DNA from: an uncultured bacterium
GTDB taxonomy: Bacteria > Bacillota > Clostridia > Oscillospirales > Oscillospiraceae
Direction: 5' to 3'
NCBI GenBank assembly: GCA_946548895.1
Contig: CAMNQF010000007.1
Coordinates: forward strand, 1-64,000
Length of the DNA stretch: 64,000 nucleotides
Shown here: positions 28,125 through 36,712 of the stretch, piece after piece
Numbering within the stretch: the first letter of the stretch is position 1
How the letters are laid out: each line of letters starts with the position of its first letter
The notes under the pieces: model-generated
What the model saw: the letters and a program-made list of their open reading frames with translations, nothing else
What the model was told of the DNA's origin: nothing
Databases searched by the model: none
Program-made: the position numbers and the translations under genes

Positions 28125-29270
28125 TTATTCCGGCGACAGCGCGGGCGCGGTGGGCAGGTAGATTTGGCACTGCTCCTCCTCCATGGCGTTCAGGGCCGCC
28201 CGCAGGAACGCCGCCCCGCCGGAGCCGCAGCTCATTTCCACATAGTTCACCCGGCGGGCGTTCAGGCCCTCCGCCAGCGCCTTGCCGGAGGAGTAATCCC
28301 GGCCCAGGACGGTGGGGGTCCACAGTGCGTACCCCGCCTGGGCCAGCTCCTTCCGGCCCGCCCTGTCCAGGCCGTCCGCGCTGGCGGCCAGGGCGTTGTA
28401 CCGGGCGGCGGCGGCCAGCGCGGCCCGGCCCTCTTCCGCCTCCTCCAGGCAGGCGGGGACGTCCTCCCCGGACAGGGCCAGGCCCACCGTGTGGCCGGCC
28501 CCCACCAGGCGGCGGACCAGCCCGTCCTGGGCCCGGGCCTCTTCGGGGGAGAACAGGAACAGCCCCCGCAGACCCCAGTTTTCCAGCAGGCGGGCGCAGT
28601 CCTCCGCCTCCGCTCCCCAGCGCAGGGCCAGGTACAGCTCCGCCCCGCTGGGCGGGTCGGAAACCAAAGGCTCCTCCGACGGCGCGGGGCCGTTCTCCCC
28701 GCCGCCCCCGCTGGAGCCCACCGACGCCTGATACCGCTGGAGGCTGGAGGACAGCAGGTTGTCCGCCGCGTCCACGAATTCCCGGTCGCTGAGGGCGGCG
28801 GAGGGGCTGGACACGCGGATCAGGGTGCCGTACTGGGTGCGGGTGCGGGTGCAGGCGATGGAGCCGAAATACTCGCACAGCCAGTCGATGGGAAGGAACA
28901 CGGTGGAGTTGCGCACCATGGCGCGGGCCGGGACCGGCGCCCCGTTCAGGTCCTGGGCGGAGCCCGCCTGCAGGTCAAAGGTGACGGCCCGCTGGCCGTC
29001 TGTCACCAGCACCGTGCGCTTGGTGGCGCTGTACAGGGCGCTCACCCCCAGGTCGATGCCGGTGGCGGGGTAGGACAGCATGATGTAGGGCACGTACAGC
29101 ACCCCGCCCACCGCGCGGGGGATGTTGTCCACTGTGGTCTCCTGCACCAGCACGCGGTCGTTCACCGCCATCAGGTACACGTCTTCGGCGGCGCCGGAGG
29201 CCGGGGCCAGCAGCCCCAGCAGCAGCGCCGCCAGCGCCGCCGCTGCCGCGTATTTTTTCCAATGCCGCAC
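28125..29270 (-). CDS. Secreted protein with stalk (copper amine oxidase N-like) domain
   Basis: 381-residue exported protein. Residues 1-27 are a signal peptide (basic start, hydrophobic core, APASGAAE cleavage region). Residues 30-170 resemble the copper-amine-oxidase N-terminal stalk domain common on clostridial surface proteins (VLVQETTVDNIPRAVGGVLYVPY, then STVFLPIDWLCEYFG). A Ser/Gly linker follows. Residues 215-370 look like a degenerate NodB/polysaccharide-deacetylase fold: a strand (LYLALRWGAEAEDCARLL) where the DD motif should be, then a GHTVGLAL turn where the family has GHEIGNH; catalytic His and Asp residues are missing. It may bind rather than cleave cell-wall sugar. It lies 12 bases downstream of cinA. 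Confidence 0.6.
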   Translation of the reverse strand: MRHWKKYAAAAALAALLLGLLAPASGAAEDVYLMAVNDRVLVQETTVDNIPRAVGGVLYVPYIMLSYPATGIDLGVSALYSATKRTVLVTDGQRAVTFDLQAGSAQDLNGAPVPARAMVRNSTVFLPIDWLCEYFGSIACTRTRTQYGTLIRVSSPSAALSDREFVDAADNLLSSSLQRYQASVGSSGGGGENGPAPSEEPLVSDPPSGAELYLALRWGAEAEDCARLLENWGLRGLFLFSPEEARAQDGLVRRLVGAGHTVGLALSGEDVPACLEEAEEGRAALAAAARYNALAASADGLDRAGRKELAQAGYALWTPTVLGRDYSSGKALAEGLNARRVNYVEMSCGSGGAAFLRAALNAMEEEQCQIYLPTAPALSPE

Positions 29271-29282
29271 GGAAAGCCTCCT

Positions 29283-30572
29283 TTAATCGGTCCAGCCCCG
29301 CTGGACGCCGCGCCCTGCCGGCTCCAGCCCCGCCAGCCACCGCCGGGCCATGTCCAGGGCGTGGTTGGCGGCCAGGGTGCGGATGCGGTCCCGCCGTGCC
29401 CCGGGGGAGGCCAGGTTCAGCTGTTTCACCCAGCAGCCGTCCGGCGCGGCCAGGGCGGTGTACACCAGCCCCACCGGGTTGCCCCGGTCGTCCGGGTCGG
29501 GGCCCGCCACCCCCGTGGCGGACACCGCCAGGCCGCAGCCCAGGGCCTTTCGCGCCCCCAGGGCCATCTGCTCCGCCACCTCGGCGCACACCGCGCCTTT
29601 CTCATCCAAAAGGGCCTGAGACACCCCCAGCAGCCCCGCCTTTACCTCGCAGTGGTAGCTGACCACGCCGCCCAGAAACGCCGACGCGGACCCGGGCACG
29701 TCGGTGAGCCGCTTGGCGATGAGCCCGCCGGTGCAGCTCTCCGCCGTGCCCAGGGTGAGCCCCCGCTCACGGGCGCCCTCCAGCACCACCTGCGCCAGGC
29801 CGGACACGTCCGCGCCGTACACCAGATCCCCCAGCAGGGCCCGGACCTCCGCCTCCACCGGGGCGATGAGGGCGTCCGCCAGCGCTTCGCCGTCCGCCTT
29901 GGCGGTGATGCGCAGCTCCACCTCCCCCTCCTTGGCGTAGGGGGCCAGGGTGGGGTTGGACAACTGGTTCATGCGGTCCCGCAGGAGGGACTCCACCGCC
30001 GACTCCCCCATGCCGAACACCCGCAGGGTGCGGGAGCGGATCACCCCCTCCCCCAGCCGGGCCAGCCAGGGCACGGCCCGCTCCCGGAACATGGGCAGGC
30101 ACTCCCGGGGCGGGCCGGGGAGCATCACCACATAGGTCCCCGCCGCCTCAAAGGCGCAGCCCGGGGCGGTGCCCCAATCGTTTTCCAGAATGTCGCAGCC
30201 CTCGGGCAGCCACGCCTGCTGGAGGTTGTTGTCCGTCATCTCCTTGCCCATGCGCGCAAAAAACGCCCGGATGGCCTGGGCGCACTCCGGGTGGAACACC
30301 AGCTTCCTGCCAAAGCATTCCGCCAGAGTCTGCTTGGTCAGGTCGTCACAGGTGGGGCCCAGCCCGCCGGTGGTGACGATCACGTCCGACCGGCTCCGGG
30401 CCAGCTCCACCGCCGCGCGCAGGCGGCCCGGGTTGTCCCCCACCACCGAGTGGTACAGCACGTTCAGCCCCAGCCCGGACAGCTCCCGGCTGAGGGCCTG
30501 GGCGTCCGAGTTGACAATATTGCCCAGCAGCAGCTCGGTGCCCACCGACAAAATCTCTACGGTATGGCTCAT
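29283..30572 (-). CDS. cinA: CinA family protein (MoCF domain plus NMN deamidase domain)
   Basis: 429-residue CinA. The N-terminal MoCF/COG1058 domain begins VEILSVGTELLLGNIVNSDA and has the TTGGLGPTCDDLT motif; in other species it is an ADP-ribose pyrophosphatase. The C-terminal domain (about residues 265-420) is the PncC nicotinamide-mononucleotide deamidase with AESCTGGLIA and SATGVAGPDP. In Streptococcus the gene is competence induced with recA, but here it stands alone ahead of a secreted-protein gene. AAGGAGG precedes the ATG. NMN salvage is the best supported role. Confidence 0.92.
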   Translation of the reverse strand: MSHTVEILSVGTELLLGNIVNSDAQALSRELSGLGLNVLYHSVVGDNPGRLRAAVELARSRSDVIVTTGGLGPTCDDLTKQTLAECFGRKLVFHPECAQAIRAFFARMGKEMTDNNLQQAWLPEGCDILENDWGTAPGCAFEAAGTYVVMLPGPPRECLPMFRERAVPWLARLGEGVIRSRTLRVFGMGESAVESLLRDRMNQLSNPTLAPYAKEGEVELRITAKADGEALADALIAPVEAEVRALLGDLVYGADVSGLAQVVLEGARERGLTLGTAESCTGGLIAKRLTDVPGSASAFLGGVVSYHCEVKAGLLGVSQALLDEKGAVCAEVAEQMALGARKALGCGLAVSATGVAGPDPDDRGNPVGLVYTALAAPDGCWVKQLNLASPGARRDRIRTLAANHALDMARRWLAGLEPAGRGVQRGWTD

Positions 30573-30613
30573 GAATGCGCCTCCTTGCCAGCGTAGTTTC
30601 CCTATTTTGCCCT

Positions 30614-30642
30614 ATTCTATCCCTGCGCCGCCGCCCTGTCAA
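30614..30642 (-). promoter_or_regulatory. Promoter of cinA
   Basis: On the minus strand consensus TTGACA (30637-30642) and TAGAAT (30614-30619) at 17 bases, about 40 bases upstream of the start. Confidence 0.8.
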
Positions 30643-30680
30643 GAAAAAGGGAACAGTTTCCTGGTTTCGGAAAATCCGGC

Positions 30681-30710
30681 TTGTGTTTCGCTATGGAGTT
30701 GTGCTATAAT
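30681..30710 (+). promoter_or_regulatory. Promoter of the phosphorelay genes
   Basis: TTGTGT (30681-30686), an 18-base spacer and a perfect TATAAT (30705-30710). The transcript has a leader of about 90 bases with a GC-rich hairpin before the first gene. Confidence 0.7.
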
Positions 30711-30808
30711 ACCGTTAATGTGCGGTCCTGTACCCTGCCGCCCGAATGGGGGGCGGGACGGGCGCGGCGTCATTTGCGTGAAGTTAGGGGATGTGTGCCT
30801 TGGAGATA

Positions 30809-32917
30809 ATGACCGACAAACAGAGAATCCTGATTGTGGACGACTCAGAGATGAACCGCTCCATCCTGGCGGGTATGCTGGAGGAGGAGTACGACATCCT
30901 GGAGGCGGAGAACGGCGTCGAAGGGGTGGCCATGCTGCAAAAGCATGGCACCGGCATCTCGCTGGTTCTGCTGGACATTGTCATGCCGGTAATGGATGGC
31001 TTCGGCGTGCTCAACGCCATGAACAAATACCACTGGATTGAAGATATCCCGGTGATTATGATCTCGGCCGAGCGGGGGTCGGGACACATTGAGCGGGCCT
31101 TTGAGCTGGGCGTCATTGACTTTATCAGCCGGCCCTTCGATTCCCGCATCGTCCACCGCCGGGTGGTGAACACCATCCTGCTGTACGCCAAGCAGAAAAA
31201 GCTGGCCGGCATGGTGGCGGAACAGATTTTTGAAAAAGAGCACAACAGCAGCCTGATGATCGACATACTCAGCCACATTGTGGAGTTCCGCAACGGCGAG
31301 AGCGGCCTCCACGTCCGCCACGTCCATACCCTCACGGACATCATGCTCCGGGTGCTGGCCCGGAAAACAGACCGCTACCGCCTGTCGGAGGCGGAGATCT
31401 CCATCATCAGCACCGCCTCCGCCCTCCACGACATCGGCAAAATCGCCATCCCGGAGGAGATCCTCAACAAACCGGGCAAGTTCACCCCCGAGGAGTTCGA
31501 GGTGATGAAAACCCACTCCATGATCGGGGCGGAGATGCTCAAGGACCTGCCGGCCTATCAGGACGAGCCGCTGGTGAAGGCGGCCTATGAGATCTGCCGC
31601 TGGCACCACGAGCGCTGGGACGGCCGGGGCTACCCCGACGGGCTGAAGGAGGACGAGATCCCCATCTCCGCCCAGATCGTGGCGCTGGCCGACGTGTACG
31701 ACGCCCTCACCTCCGAGCGGGTGTACAAGCCCGCGTTCACCCACCAGCAGGCGGTGGACATGATCCTCAACGGGAAGTGCGGCACCTTCAACCCCCTGGT
31801 GATGGACTGCCTGCGGGACTGCGCCGACCAGATTGTGGAGGAACTCAGCGGCGACAGCCTCCAGCGGCGCAGCCAGCGGGAGATGCAGAACGTGGCCCGG
31901 GAGCTGCACAAGCACAAGGAACTCACCGCCTCCGAGCGGACCCTGGAGCTGCTGGAGCACGAGCGGATGAAATACAGCTTCTTCGCCTCCCTCACCGAGG
32001 AGATCCAGTTCGAGTACACCCTCAACCCGCCCTCCCTGGTGCTGAGTACCTGGGGCGCGGAGAAGCTGGGCCTGCCGGAGGTGCTCATGGATCCCTACCA
32101 GGACGCGCAGGCCAACGCCATTGTCCTGGCCCGGGACCGGGACAATATGGCCGACGCCCTCCACTCCACCACCCCCGGCAGCCCCGTGGTGCAGTATGAC
32201 TGCAAGCTGAACGTGGGCGGGGAGGAGCGCTGGCACCGGATCATCGCCCGGGCCTCCTGGTCCTCCGAGGAGCCCCCCCGCTACTGCGGCTGCATCGGCA
32301 AGGCGTTGGACATCCACTCCTCCCGCCTCCAGCTGGAACAGCTGGAGCAGCAGGCCTCCCACGACGGGCTCACCGGCCTGCTCAACCAAAATTACGCCAA
32401 AAAACGGGTCCGCCAGCGGCTGGAGGACCGGCCCAGCGGCCGGTACGCCCTGGCCATTCTGGACTTGGACAACTTCAAGCAGGCCAACGACACCTATGGG
32501 CATATGTTCGGGGACCAGGTGCTGAAGTTCGTGGCCGACCGGCTGCGCCACAGCATCCGCGGAGGCGATATCGCCGCCCGGGTGGGGGGGGATGAGTTCC
32601 TGATCTTTCTGGAGTTCAAGACCGATCTGGAGTCCACCATTGAGGGCATTTACGAGCGGCTGTCCGGAGGGTGCTACCGGGATTTCCCCATCTCCGCCAG
32701 CATGGGGGTGGCCAGCGCGGACGCGGCGGGCATGGACTACGACGCGCTGTTCCGCTGCGCGGACCAGGCCCTCTACATGGTGAAAAAGCACGGCAAGGGA
32801 CATTACCGCTATTACCACGAAGACAACGACCAAATGGACCGGACCATCTCGGCGGTGTCCCCCATTGACGGGGCGGACGGCGCCGGGGCGGGCCCTGGGG
32901 AGGAGGAAGACGCATGA
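30809..32917 (+). CDS. Response regulator with HD-GYP and GGDEF output domains
   Basis: 702-residue response regulator with both c-di-GMP degrading and synthesising domains. An N-terminal REC domain has phosphoacceptor Asp56 in LVLLDIVMP. An HD-GYP phosphodiesterase domain follows with HD at 207-208, HHERWDGRGYP including GYP at 274-276, and DVYDALTSERVYK. A PAS-like domain spans about 385-500. The C-terminal GGDEF diguanylate cyclase has DLDNFK, an intact GGDEF at 593-597 and an RGGD inhibitory I-site exactly five residues upstream. All catalytic motifs look intact, so the net activity could be switched by phosphorylation. The start at 30809 is preferred for its GGAGATA; 30791 is possible. 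It overlaps the Hpt gene by 4 bases. Confidence 0.9.
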   Translation: MTDKQRILIVDDSEMNRSILAGMLEEEYDILEAENGVEGVAMLQKHGTGISLVLLDIVMPVMDGFGVLNAMNKYHWIEDIPVIMISAERGSGHIERAFELGVIDFISRPFDSRIVHRRVVNTILLYAKQKKLAGMVAEQIFEKEHNSSLMIDILSHIVEFRNGESGLHVRHVHTLTDIMLRVLARKTDRYRLSEAEISIISTASALHDIGKIAIPEEILNKPGKFTPEEFEVMKTHSMIGAEMLKDLPAYQDEPLVKAAYEICRWHHERWDGRGYPDGLKEDEIPISAQIVALADVYDALTSERVYKPAFTHQQAVDMILNGKCGTFNPLVMDCLRDCADQIVEELSGDSLQRRSQREMQNVARELHKHKELTASERTLELLEHERMKYSFFASLTEEIQFEYTLNPPSLVLSTWGAEKLGLPEVLMDPYQDAQANAIVLARDRDNMADALHSTTPGSPVVQYDCKLNVGGEERWHRIIARASWSSEEPPRYCGCIGKALDIHSSRLQLEQLEQQASHDGLTGLLNQNYAKKRVRQRLEDRPSGRYALAILDLDNFKQANDTYGHMFGDQVLKFVADRLRHSIRGGDIAARVGGDEFLIFLEFKTDLESTIEGIYERLSGGCYRDFPISASMGVASADAAGMDYDALFRCADQALYMVKKHGKGHYRYYHEDNDQMDRTISAVSPIDGADGAGAGPGEEEDA

Positions 32918-33279
32918 CGCTGAAAGAGTGCTATGCCGCCCTGGGCGGCGATTATGACGACGTGCTGGGGCGGCTGCCCGAGCGGCTGGTGCAGAAATTT
33001 GTGCTGAAATTCCTCAACGACGGGAGCTATGACCTGCTGTGCCGCTCCCTGGCGGACGGCGACCGGGCGGAGGCTTTCCGGGCGGCCCACACCATCAAGG
33101 GCGTGTGCGCCAACCTGGGCTTCAGCGCCCTGCTGGAGTCCAGCGAACAGCTCACCGAGGCCCTGCGGGACGGCGCGCCCCCGCAGCCGGGGGAGGAGGA
33201 GCTGATCCGCCGGGTGGGAGAGGATTACCAGCGCACCGTTCAGGCCATTCAGGCCTTCCAGGGGGCGCTTGGGGCATGA
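32914..33279 (+). CDS. Hpt domain phosphotransfer protein
   Basis: 121-residue stand-alone histidine phosphotransfer protein. The phosphorylated histidine is His59 in AAHTIKGVCANLG, in a four-helix bundle of the usual length. Its start overlaps the stop of the regulator gene and its stop overlaps the kinase start (ATGA), so the three proteins are made together. It should carry phosphate between the REC domains of the hybrid kinase and the REC domain of the HD-GYP/GGDEF protein. Confidence 0.9.
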   Translation: MTLKECYAALGGDYDDVLGRLPERLVQKFVLKFLNDGSYDLLCRSLADGDRAEAFRAAHTIKGVCANLGFSALLESSEQLTEALRDGAPPQPGEEELIRRVGEDYQRTVQAIQAFQGALGA

Positions 33280-35852
33280 AAAACAAGACGACGCGGTTCC
33301 TGATCACCAGCCTGATCGGGGTGGCCCTGCTTTGCGTGTGCGTCTTCTCCTTTTTTGCCATCCATATGAGCAACCAGAGCGCCCGCACCATCAACCAGGT
33401 GGGCACCCTCTATATGTCCAGCATGAGCCAGCAGATCTCCGTCCACTTTGAGAGCATCATCAGCCTGCAGATGGACCAGCTGAGAATGCTGACGGATACG
33501 ATCACCTCCGACGCGGTGCACCGGGACCAGGCGCTGCAGGAGGAGCTTGTCGCCGGGGCGAAGGCCCGGGACTTCAACTACCTGGCCTTTTACAGCAGCG
33601 GCGGGGAGTTTGAAATGCTCCACGGCGACCAGCTCACCGTCACCGACCCGGAACCCTTCCTGGCGTCCCTGCGCAAGGGGGAACAGAAGGTGGCCATCGG
33701 CACCAACACCCGGGGGGAAAAGGTCATCCTGCTGGGGATGCCCTCGCCCCACGCGCCCACCCCGGAGCACAACTGCGCCGCCCTGGTGGCCGGCCTGCCG
33801 GTGAGCTACATCAGCGACAACCTCTCCCTGGAGGAGAACAGCGAGCGGGCCTACTCCTTTATCATCCGCCGGGACGGATCCTTCGTCATCCGCACCAACG
33901 AGGCCTACCGCAACAACTATTTCGAACGGGTCCGGGCCCTCTATGAGGACGTGAGCGGCATGACCGCGGACCAGTACATCGAGGCCCTTGACGCCGCCAT
34001 GGCGGAAAACCGGGATTATACCACCGAGTTCGTTATGGGCGGGGAGCGCTTCCACCTGTACTGCACCCACCTGCCCTACTCCGAGTGGTACCTCATCACC
34101 TTCCTGCCCTACGGCTCCATGGACACCATTGTCAACGGCTTCAGCCGGGAATGGGGGAGCATGACCGTTTTCAGCGGGGTCATCATCCTCACCGCGCTGA
34201 TGCTGGTGTTTTACAAATACTACGGCCTCACCCGGCAGCAGCTGCGGGAGGTGGAGGAGGCACGCCGGGCCGCCGAAGCCGCCCAGAAGGACGCGGAACA
34301 CGCCAACCGGGCCAAGAGCGAGTTCCTGTCCAACATGAGCCATGACATCCGCACGCCCATGAACGCCATTGTGGGCATGACCGCCATCGCCACCGCCAAC
34401 ATCGACGACCAGCAGCAGGTGAAGAACTGCCTCAAAAAGATCACCCTGTCCAGCAAGCACCTGTTGGGCCTCATCAACGACGTGCTGGATATGTCCAAGA
34501 TCGAGAGCGGCAAGATGACGCTGAATATGGACCAGATTTCCCTGCGGGAGGTGGTGGACAGCATCGTGTCCATCTGCCAGCCCCAGGTGAAGGCCAAACA
34601 CCAGCAATTCGACGTGTTCATTCACGACATATCCACCGAGAACGTGCTGTGCGACAGCGTGCGGCTCAACCAGGTGATGCTCAACCTGCTGTCCAACGCC
34701 ATCAAGTTTACCCCTGAGGGCGGGGAGATCCACATGGCCCTGTATGAGGAGGAATCCCCCAAGGGAGAGGACTTCGTGCGCATCCAGATCCAGGTGAAGG
34801 ACAACGGAATCGGGATGTCCAAGGACTTCGTCAGCCACATCTTCGACTCCTTCGCCCGGGAGGACAGCGCCCGGGTCCACCGCACCGAGGGCACCGGCCT
34901 GGGCATGGCCATCACCAAGTTTATCGTGGTGGACGCCATGGGCGGCTCCATCGACGTGGACAGCGCCCAGGGCAAGGGCACCGAGTTCAATGTGACCCTG
35001 GACCTGGAGAAGGCGGACGTGGTGGAGGAGGACATGATTCTCCCCAACTGGAATATGCTGGTGGTGGACGACGACCGGCAGCTGTGCGAGTCCACCGCCG
35101 CCGCCCTCCAGTCCATCGGGGTGAACGCCGAATGGACCCTGGACGGAGAGAGCGCCGTGGAGATGGTGGTCAAACGCCACCAGCGGCAGGACGGCTACCA
35201 TATCATTTTGCTGGACTGGAAGCTGCCCGGCATGGACGGCATCGCCACCGCCCGGCGCATCCGGGAGGCCCTGGGGGACGACGCGGTTCCCATCCTGCTC
35301 ATCTCCGCCTACGACTGGGGCGAGATCGAACACAGCGCCCGGGAGGCGGGCATCACCGGCTTTATCTCCAAGCCCCTGTTCAAATCCACCTTGTTCAACT
35401 CCCTGCGCCAGTTCGCCGGGGACTTGGAGGAGAAGCGGGAGGAGGCGGCGCAGACAGAGCAGCGCCGGGACCTCTCCGGCAAGCGCATCCTGCTGGCCGA
35501 GGACAACGAACTGAACTGGGAGATCGCCTCCGAGCTGCTCAGCGAGGAGGGCCTGGTGCTGGACTGGGCGGAAAACGGCCAGATCTGCGTGGAAATGCTG
35601 AACGAGTCCCCGCCGGGCTATTATGACGCGATTCTGATGGATATCCGTATGCCCGTCATGGGTGGGTATGAGGCCACCCAGGTCATCCGCACCCTGGAGC
35701 GGCCCGACCGGGACCTGCCTATCATCGCCATGACCGCCGACGCCTTTGCCGAGGACGTGAAACGCAGCCTGGACTGCGGAATGAACGCCCACGTGGCAAA
35801 ACCCATCGACGTGCGGGAGGTTATGCGCCTGTTGGACAAGTTTATCAAGTGA
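33276..35852 (+). CDS. Hybrid sensor histidine kinase with two receiver domains
   Basis: 858-residue membrane kinase. Transmembrane helix 1 covers about residues 8-28, an extracytoplasmic sensor of about 260 residues follows (Cache-like by size and pattern), and helix 2 is at about 293-315. A coiled-coil linker leads to the HisKA H-box SHDIRTPMN with His356, then an HATPase domain with NQVMLNLLSNAIKF, DNGIGMS and GTGLGMAI. Two receiver domains follow: REC1 with Asp647 in ILLDWKLPGMDG and REC2 with Asp789 in LMDIRMPVMGG; both have the conserved Lys. REC2 is the more canonical. It is the third gene of the unit and probably feeds the neighbouring Hpt. The signal is unknown. Confidence 0.9.
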   Translation: MKNKTTRFLITSLIGVALLCVCVFSFFAIHMSNQSARTINQVGTLYMSSMSQQISVHFESIISLQMDQLRMLTDTITSDAVHRDQALQEELVAGAKARDFNYLAFYSSGGEFEMLHGDQLTVTDPEPFLASLRKGEQKVAIGTNTRGEKVILLGMPSPHAPTPEHNCAALVAGLPVSYISDNLSLEENSERAYSFIIRRDGSFVIRTNEAYRNNYFERVRALYEDVSGMTADQYIEALDAAMAENRDYTTEFVMGGERFHLYCTHLPYSEWYLITFLPYGSMDTIVNGFSREWGSMTVFSGVIILTALMLVFYKYYGLTRQQLREVEEARRAAEAAQKDAEHANRAKSEFLSNMSHDIRTPMNAIVGMTAIATANIDDQQQVKNCLKKITLSSKHLLGLINDVLDMSKIESGKMTLNMDQISLREVVDSIVSICQPQVKAKHQQFDVFIHDISTENVLCDSVRLNQVMLNLLSNAIKFTPEGGEIHMALYEEESPKGEDFVRIQIQVKDNGIGMSKDFVSHIFDSFAREDSARVHRTEGTGLGMAITKFIVVDAMGGSIDVDSAQGKGTEFNVTLDLEKADVVEEDMILPNWNMLVVDDDRQLCESTAAALQSIGVNAEWTLDGESAVEMVVKRHQRQDGYHIILLDWKLPGMDGIATARRIREALGDDAVPILLISAYDWGEIEHSAREAGITGFISKPLFKSTLFNSLRQFAGDLEEKREEAAQTEQRRDLSGKRILLAEDNELNWEIASELLSEEGLVLDWAENGQICVEMLNESPPGYYDAILMDIRMPVMGGYEATQVIRTLERPDRDLPIIAMTADAFAEDVKRSLDCGMNAHVAKPIDVREVMRLLDKFIK

Positions 35853-35853
35853 C

Positions 35854-35887
35854 CAGAGGACCCTTGGCCGCGGCTGAGGGTCCTCTG
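35854..35887 (+). terminator. Hairpin after the hybrid kinase gene
   Basis: CAGAGGACCCT and its exact complement flank a 12-base GC-rich loop directly after the stop codon. No U run follows, so termination may be partial and some transcripts could run into the flagellar operon. Confidence 0.5.
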
Positions 35888-35938
35888 CCGCTGTCCCGCC
35901 TCCGGCCTTGATTTTTCCAGTTTTTGGCGTTTAGAACG

Positions 35939-36010
35939 TTCACTTTGTTCACTTTAATCAAAGTTAGTGCGCAGGAAACGCTTGCGCTTTCTGGACCCTT
36001 GTGGTATAAT
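35939..36010 (+). promoter_or_regulatory. Flagellar operon promoter and upstream repeats
   Basis: TTGCGC (35982-35987) and a perfect TATAAT (36005-36010) with 17-base spacing form a sigma-A-type promoter. Upstream are a direct repeat TTCACTTT-G-TTCACTTT (35939-35955), an ACTTT-AATC-AAAGT inverted repeat and GCGCA-N9-TGCGC (overlapping the -35), all candidate regulator sites. No sigma-D type sequence (TAAA then CCGATA) is seen, as expected for the early fla operon. Confidence 0.7.
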
Positions 36011-36016
36011 GCAATA

Positions 36017-36160
36017 AAGTGCGCCGCATTGCGGCGAAACGGGGAAAGCCCCCAAGTGTGACAGCGAGCCCTCTCAGAAGCCCATTCCTGCGGCTGCGGC
36101 GGGGGCCTGCTTGTTGTTTACTTGGGAGAGGGCGGAAAATGCCATTTTTTGGACGGCCTT
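36017..36160 (+). ncRNA. Structured leader of the flagellar operon (candidate pseudoknot RNA)
   Basis: The stretch between the promoter and flgB is about 230 bases without a gene. It can form CGCCGC-ATT-GCGGCG (36022-36036) and GGGG-AAAG-CCCC (36041-36052). Further pairings are CCCAAGT (36051-36057) with ACTTGGG (36120-36126) and GCCCTCTC (36068-36075) with GAGAGGGC (36126-36133). The order of the last two pairs makes an H-type pseudoknot with abutting helices. GGAAAAT-GCC-ATTTTTT follows at about 36134-36150. It does not match riboswitch consensuses I know. It could be a regulatory RNA; chance GC pairing cannot be excluded. Confidence 0.4.
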
Positions 36161-36166
36161 CAGGGC

Positions 36167-36195
36167 TTGCATTTTTCCCGGAGATGGTACATAAT
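36167..36195 (+). promoter_or_regulatory. Possible second, proximal flgB promoter
   Basis: TTGCAT (36167-36172) and CATAAT (36190-36195) at 17-base spacing lie downstream of the folded leader, about 50 bases before flgB. If active it would bypass the leader RNA. Confidence 0.45.
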
Positions 36196-36243
36196 AGTTG
36201 GTATTCACCAGCGGGCGCCCGCCCGCGGAACAGGAGGCCAGTC

Positions 36244-36633
36244 GTGGATTTTTTGACGAGCAATTCCCAGCTCCTGCTGGAGAAATCCATGGGATTTCTA
36301 TGGACCAAGCAGGCGGCGATCCTGGACAATATCGCAAACGCGGAGACCCCCAACTATAAGGCCAAGGTGGTCACGTTTGAGGAGAGCATCCGGGCCAAGC
36401 TGGAGGAGGCCGCCGCCCGGCCCAAAGGGGCGGGCCAGGCGGTGCGGGATGTCCTGGAGGACTCCGAGCTCCGGGTGTTCGAGGCCCAGGAGCAGACCCG
36501 CATGGACGACAACGGCGTGAACATCACCAGCGAGATGACCGAGCTGATGCGCAACGCCTATCAGCAGCAGTACGTGTATCAGGCCATCAACAAGCACTAC
36601 GCCATCCTGCGGATGGCGGTAAAGGGCCAGTAA
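36244..36633 (+). CDS. flgB: Flagellar basal-body rod protein FlgB
   Basis: 129-residue proximal rod subunit, exported by the flagellar type III apparatus. It contains the rod-protein signature AAILDNIANAETPNYKAK near residues 22-40 and a C-terminal helix ending YQQQYVYQAINKHYAILRMAVKGQ, which matches FlgB. GTG at 36244 is chosen because AGGAGG is 6 bases upstream and the length then fits the family; the open frame extends further upstream only by chance. It is the first gene of the fla/che operon. Confidence 0.92.
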   Translation: MDFLTSNSQLLLEKSMGFLWTKQAAILDNIANAETPNYKAKVVTFEESIRAKLEEAAARPKGAGQAVRDVLEDSELRVFEAQEQTRMDDNGVNITSEMTELMRNAYQQQYVYQAINKHYAILRMAVKGQ

Positions 36634-36712
36634 AAAGTAACGTTCGGGCCGCCGTGAGCGGCGCGGGCCGCTGCCGTCGGCACGGCACACGGCAATAGGA
36701 GGATATATCATC

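Noticed and set aside
27876-30596. 906-codon plus-strand frame opposite the stalk-protein and cinA genes
   Set aside because: Antisense shadow, no domain, crosses the thiI terminator.
36017-36240. c-di-GMP-I or c-di-GMP-II riboswitch in the flgB leader
   Set aside because: The GCAAA/CGCAAAGCC core of class I and the class II conserved core are not found, so the known classes are not claimed.
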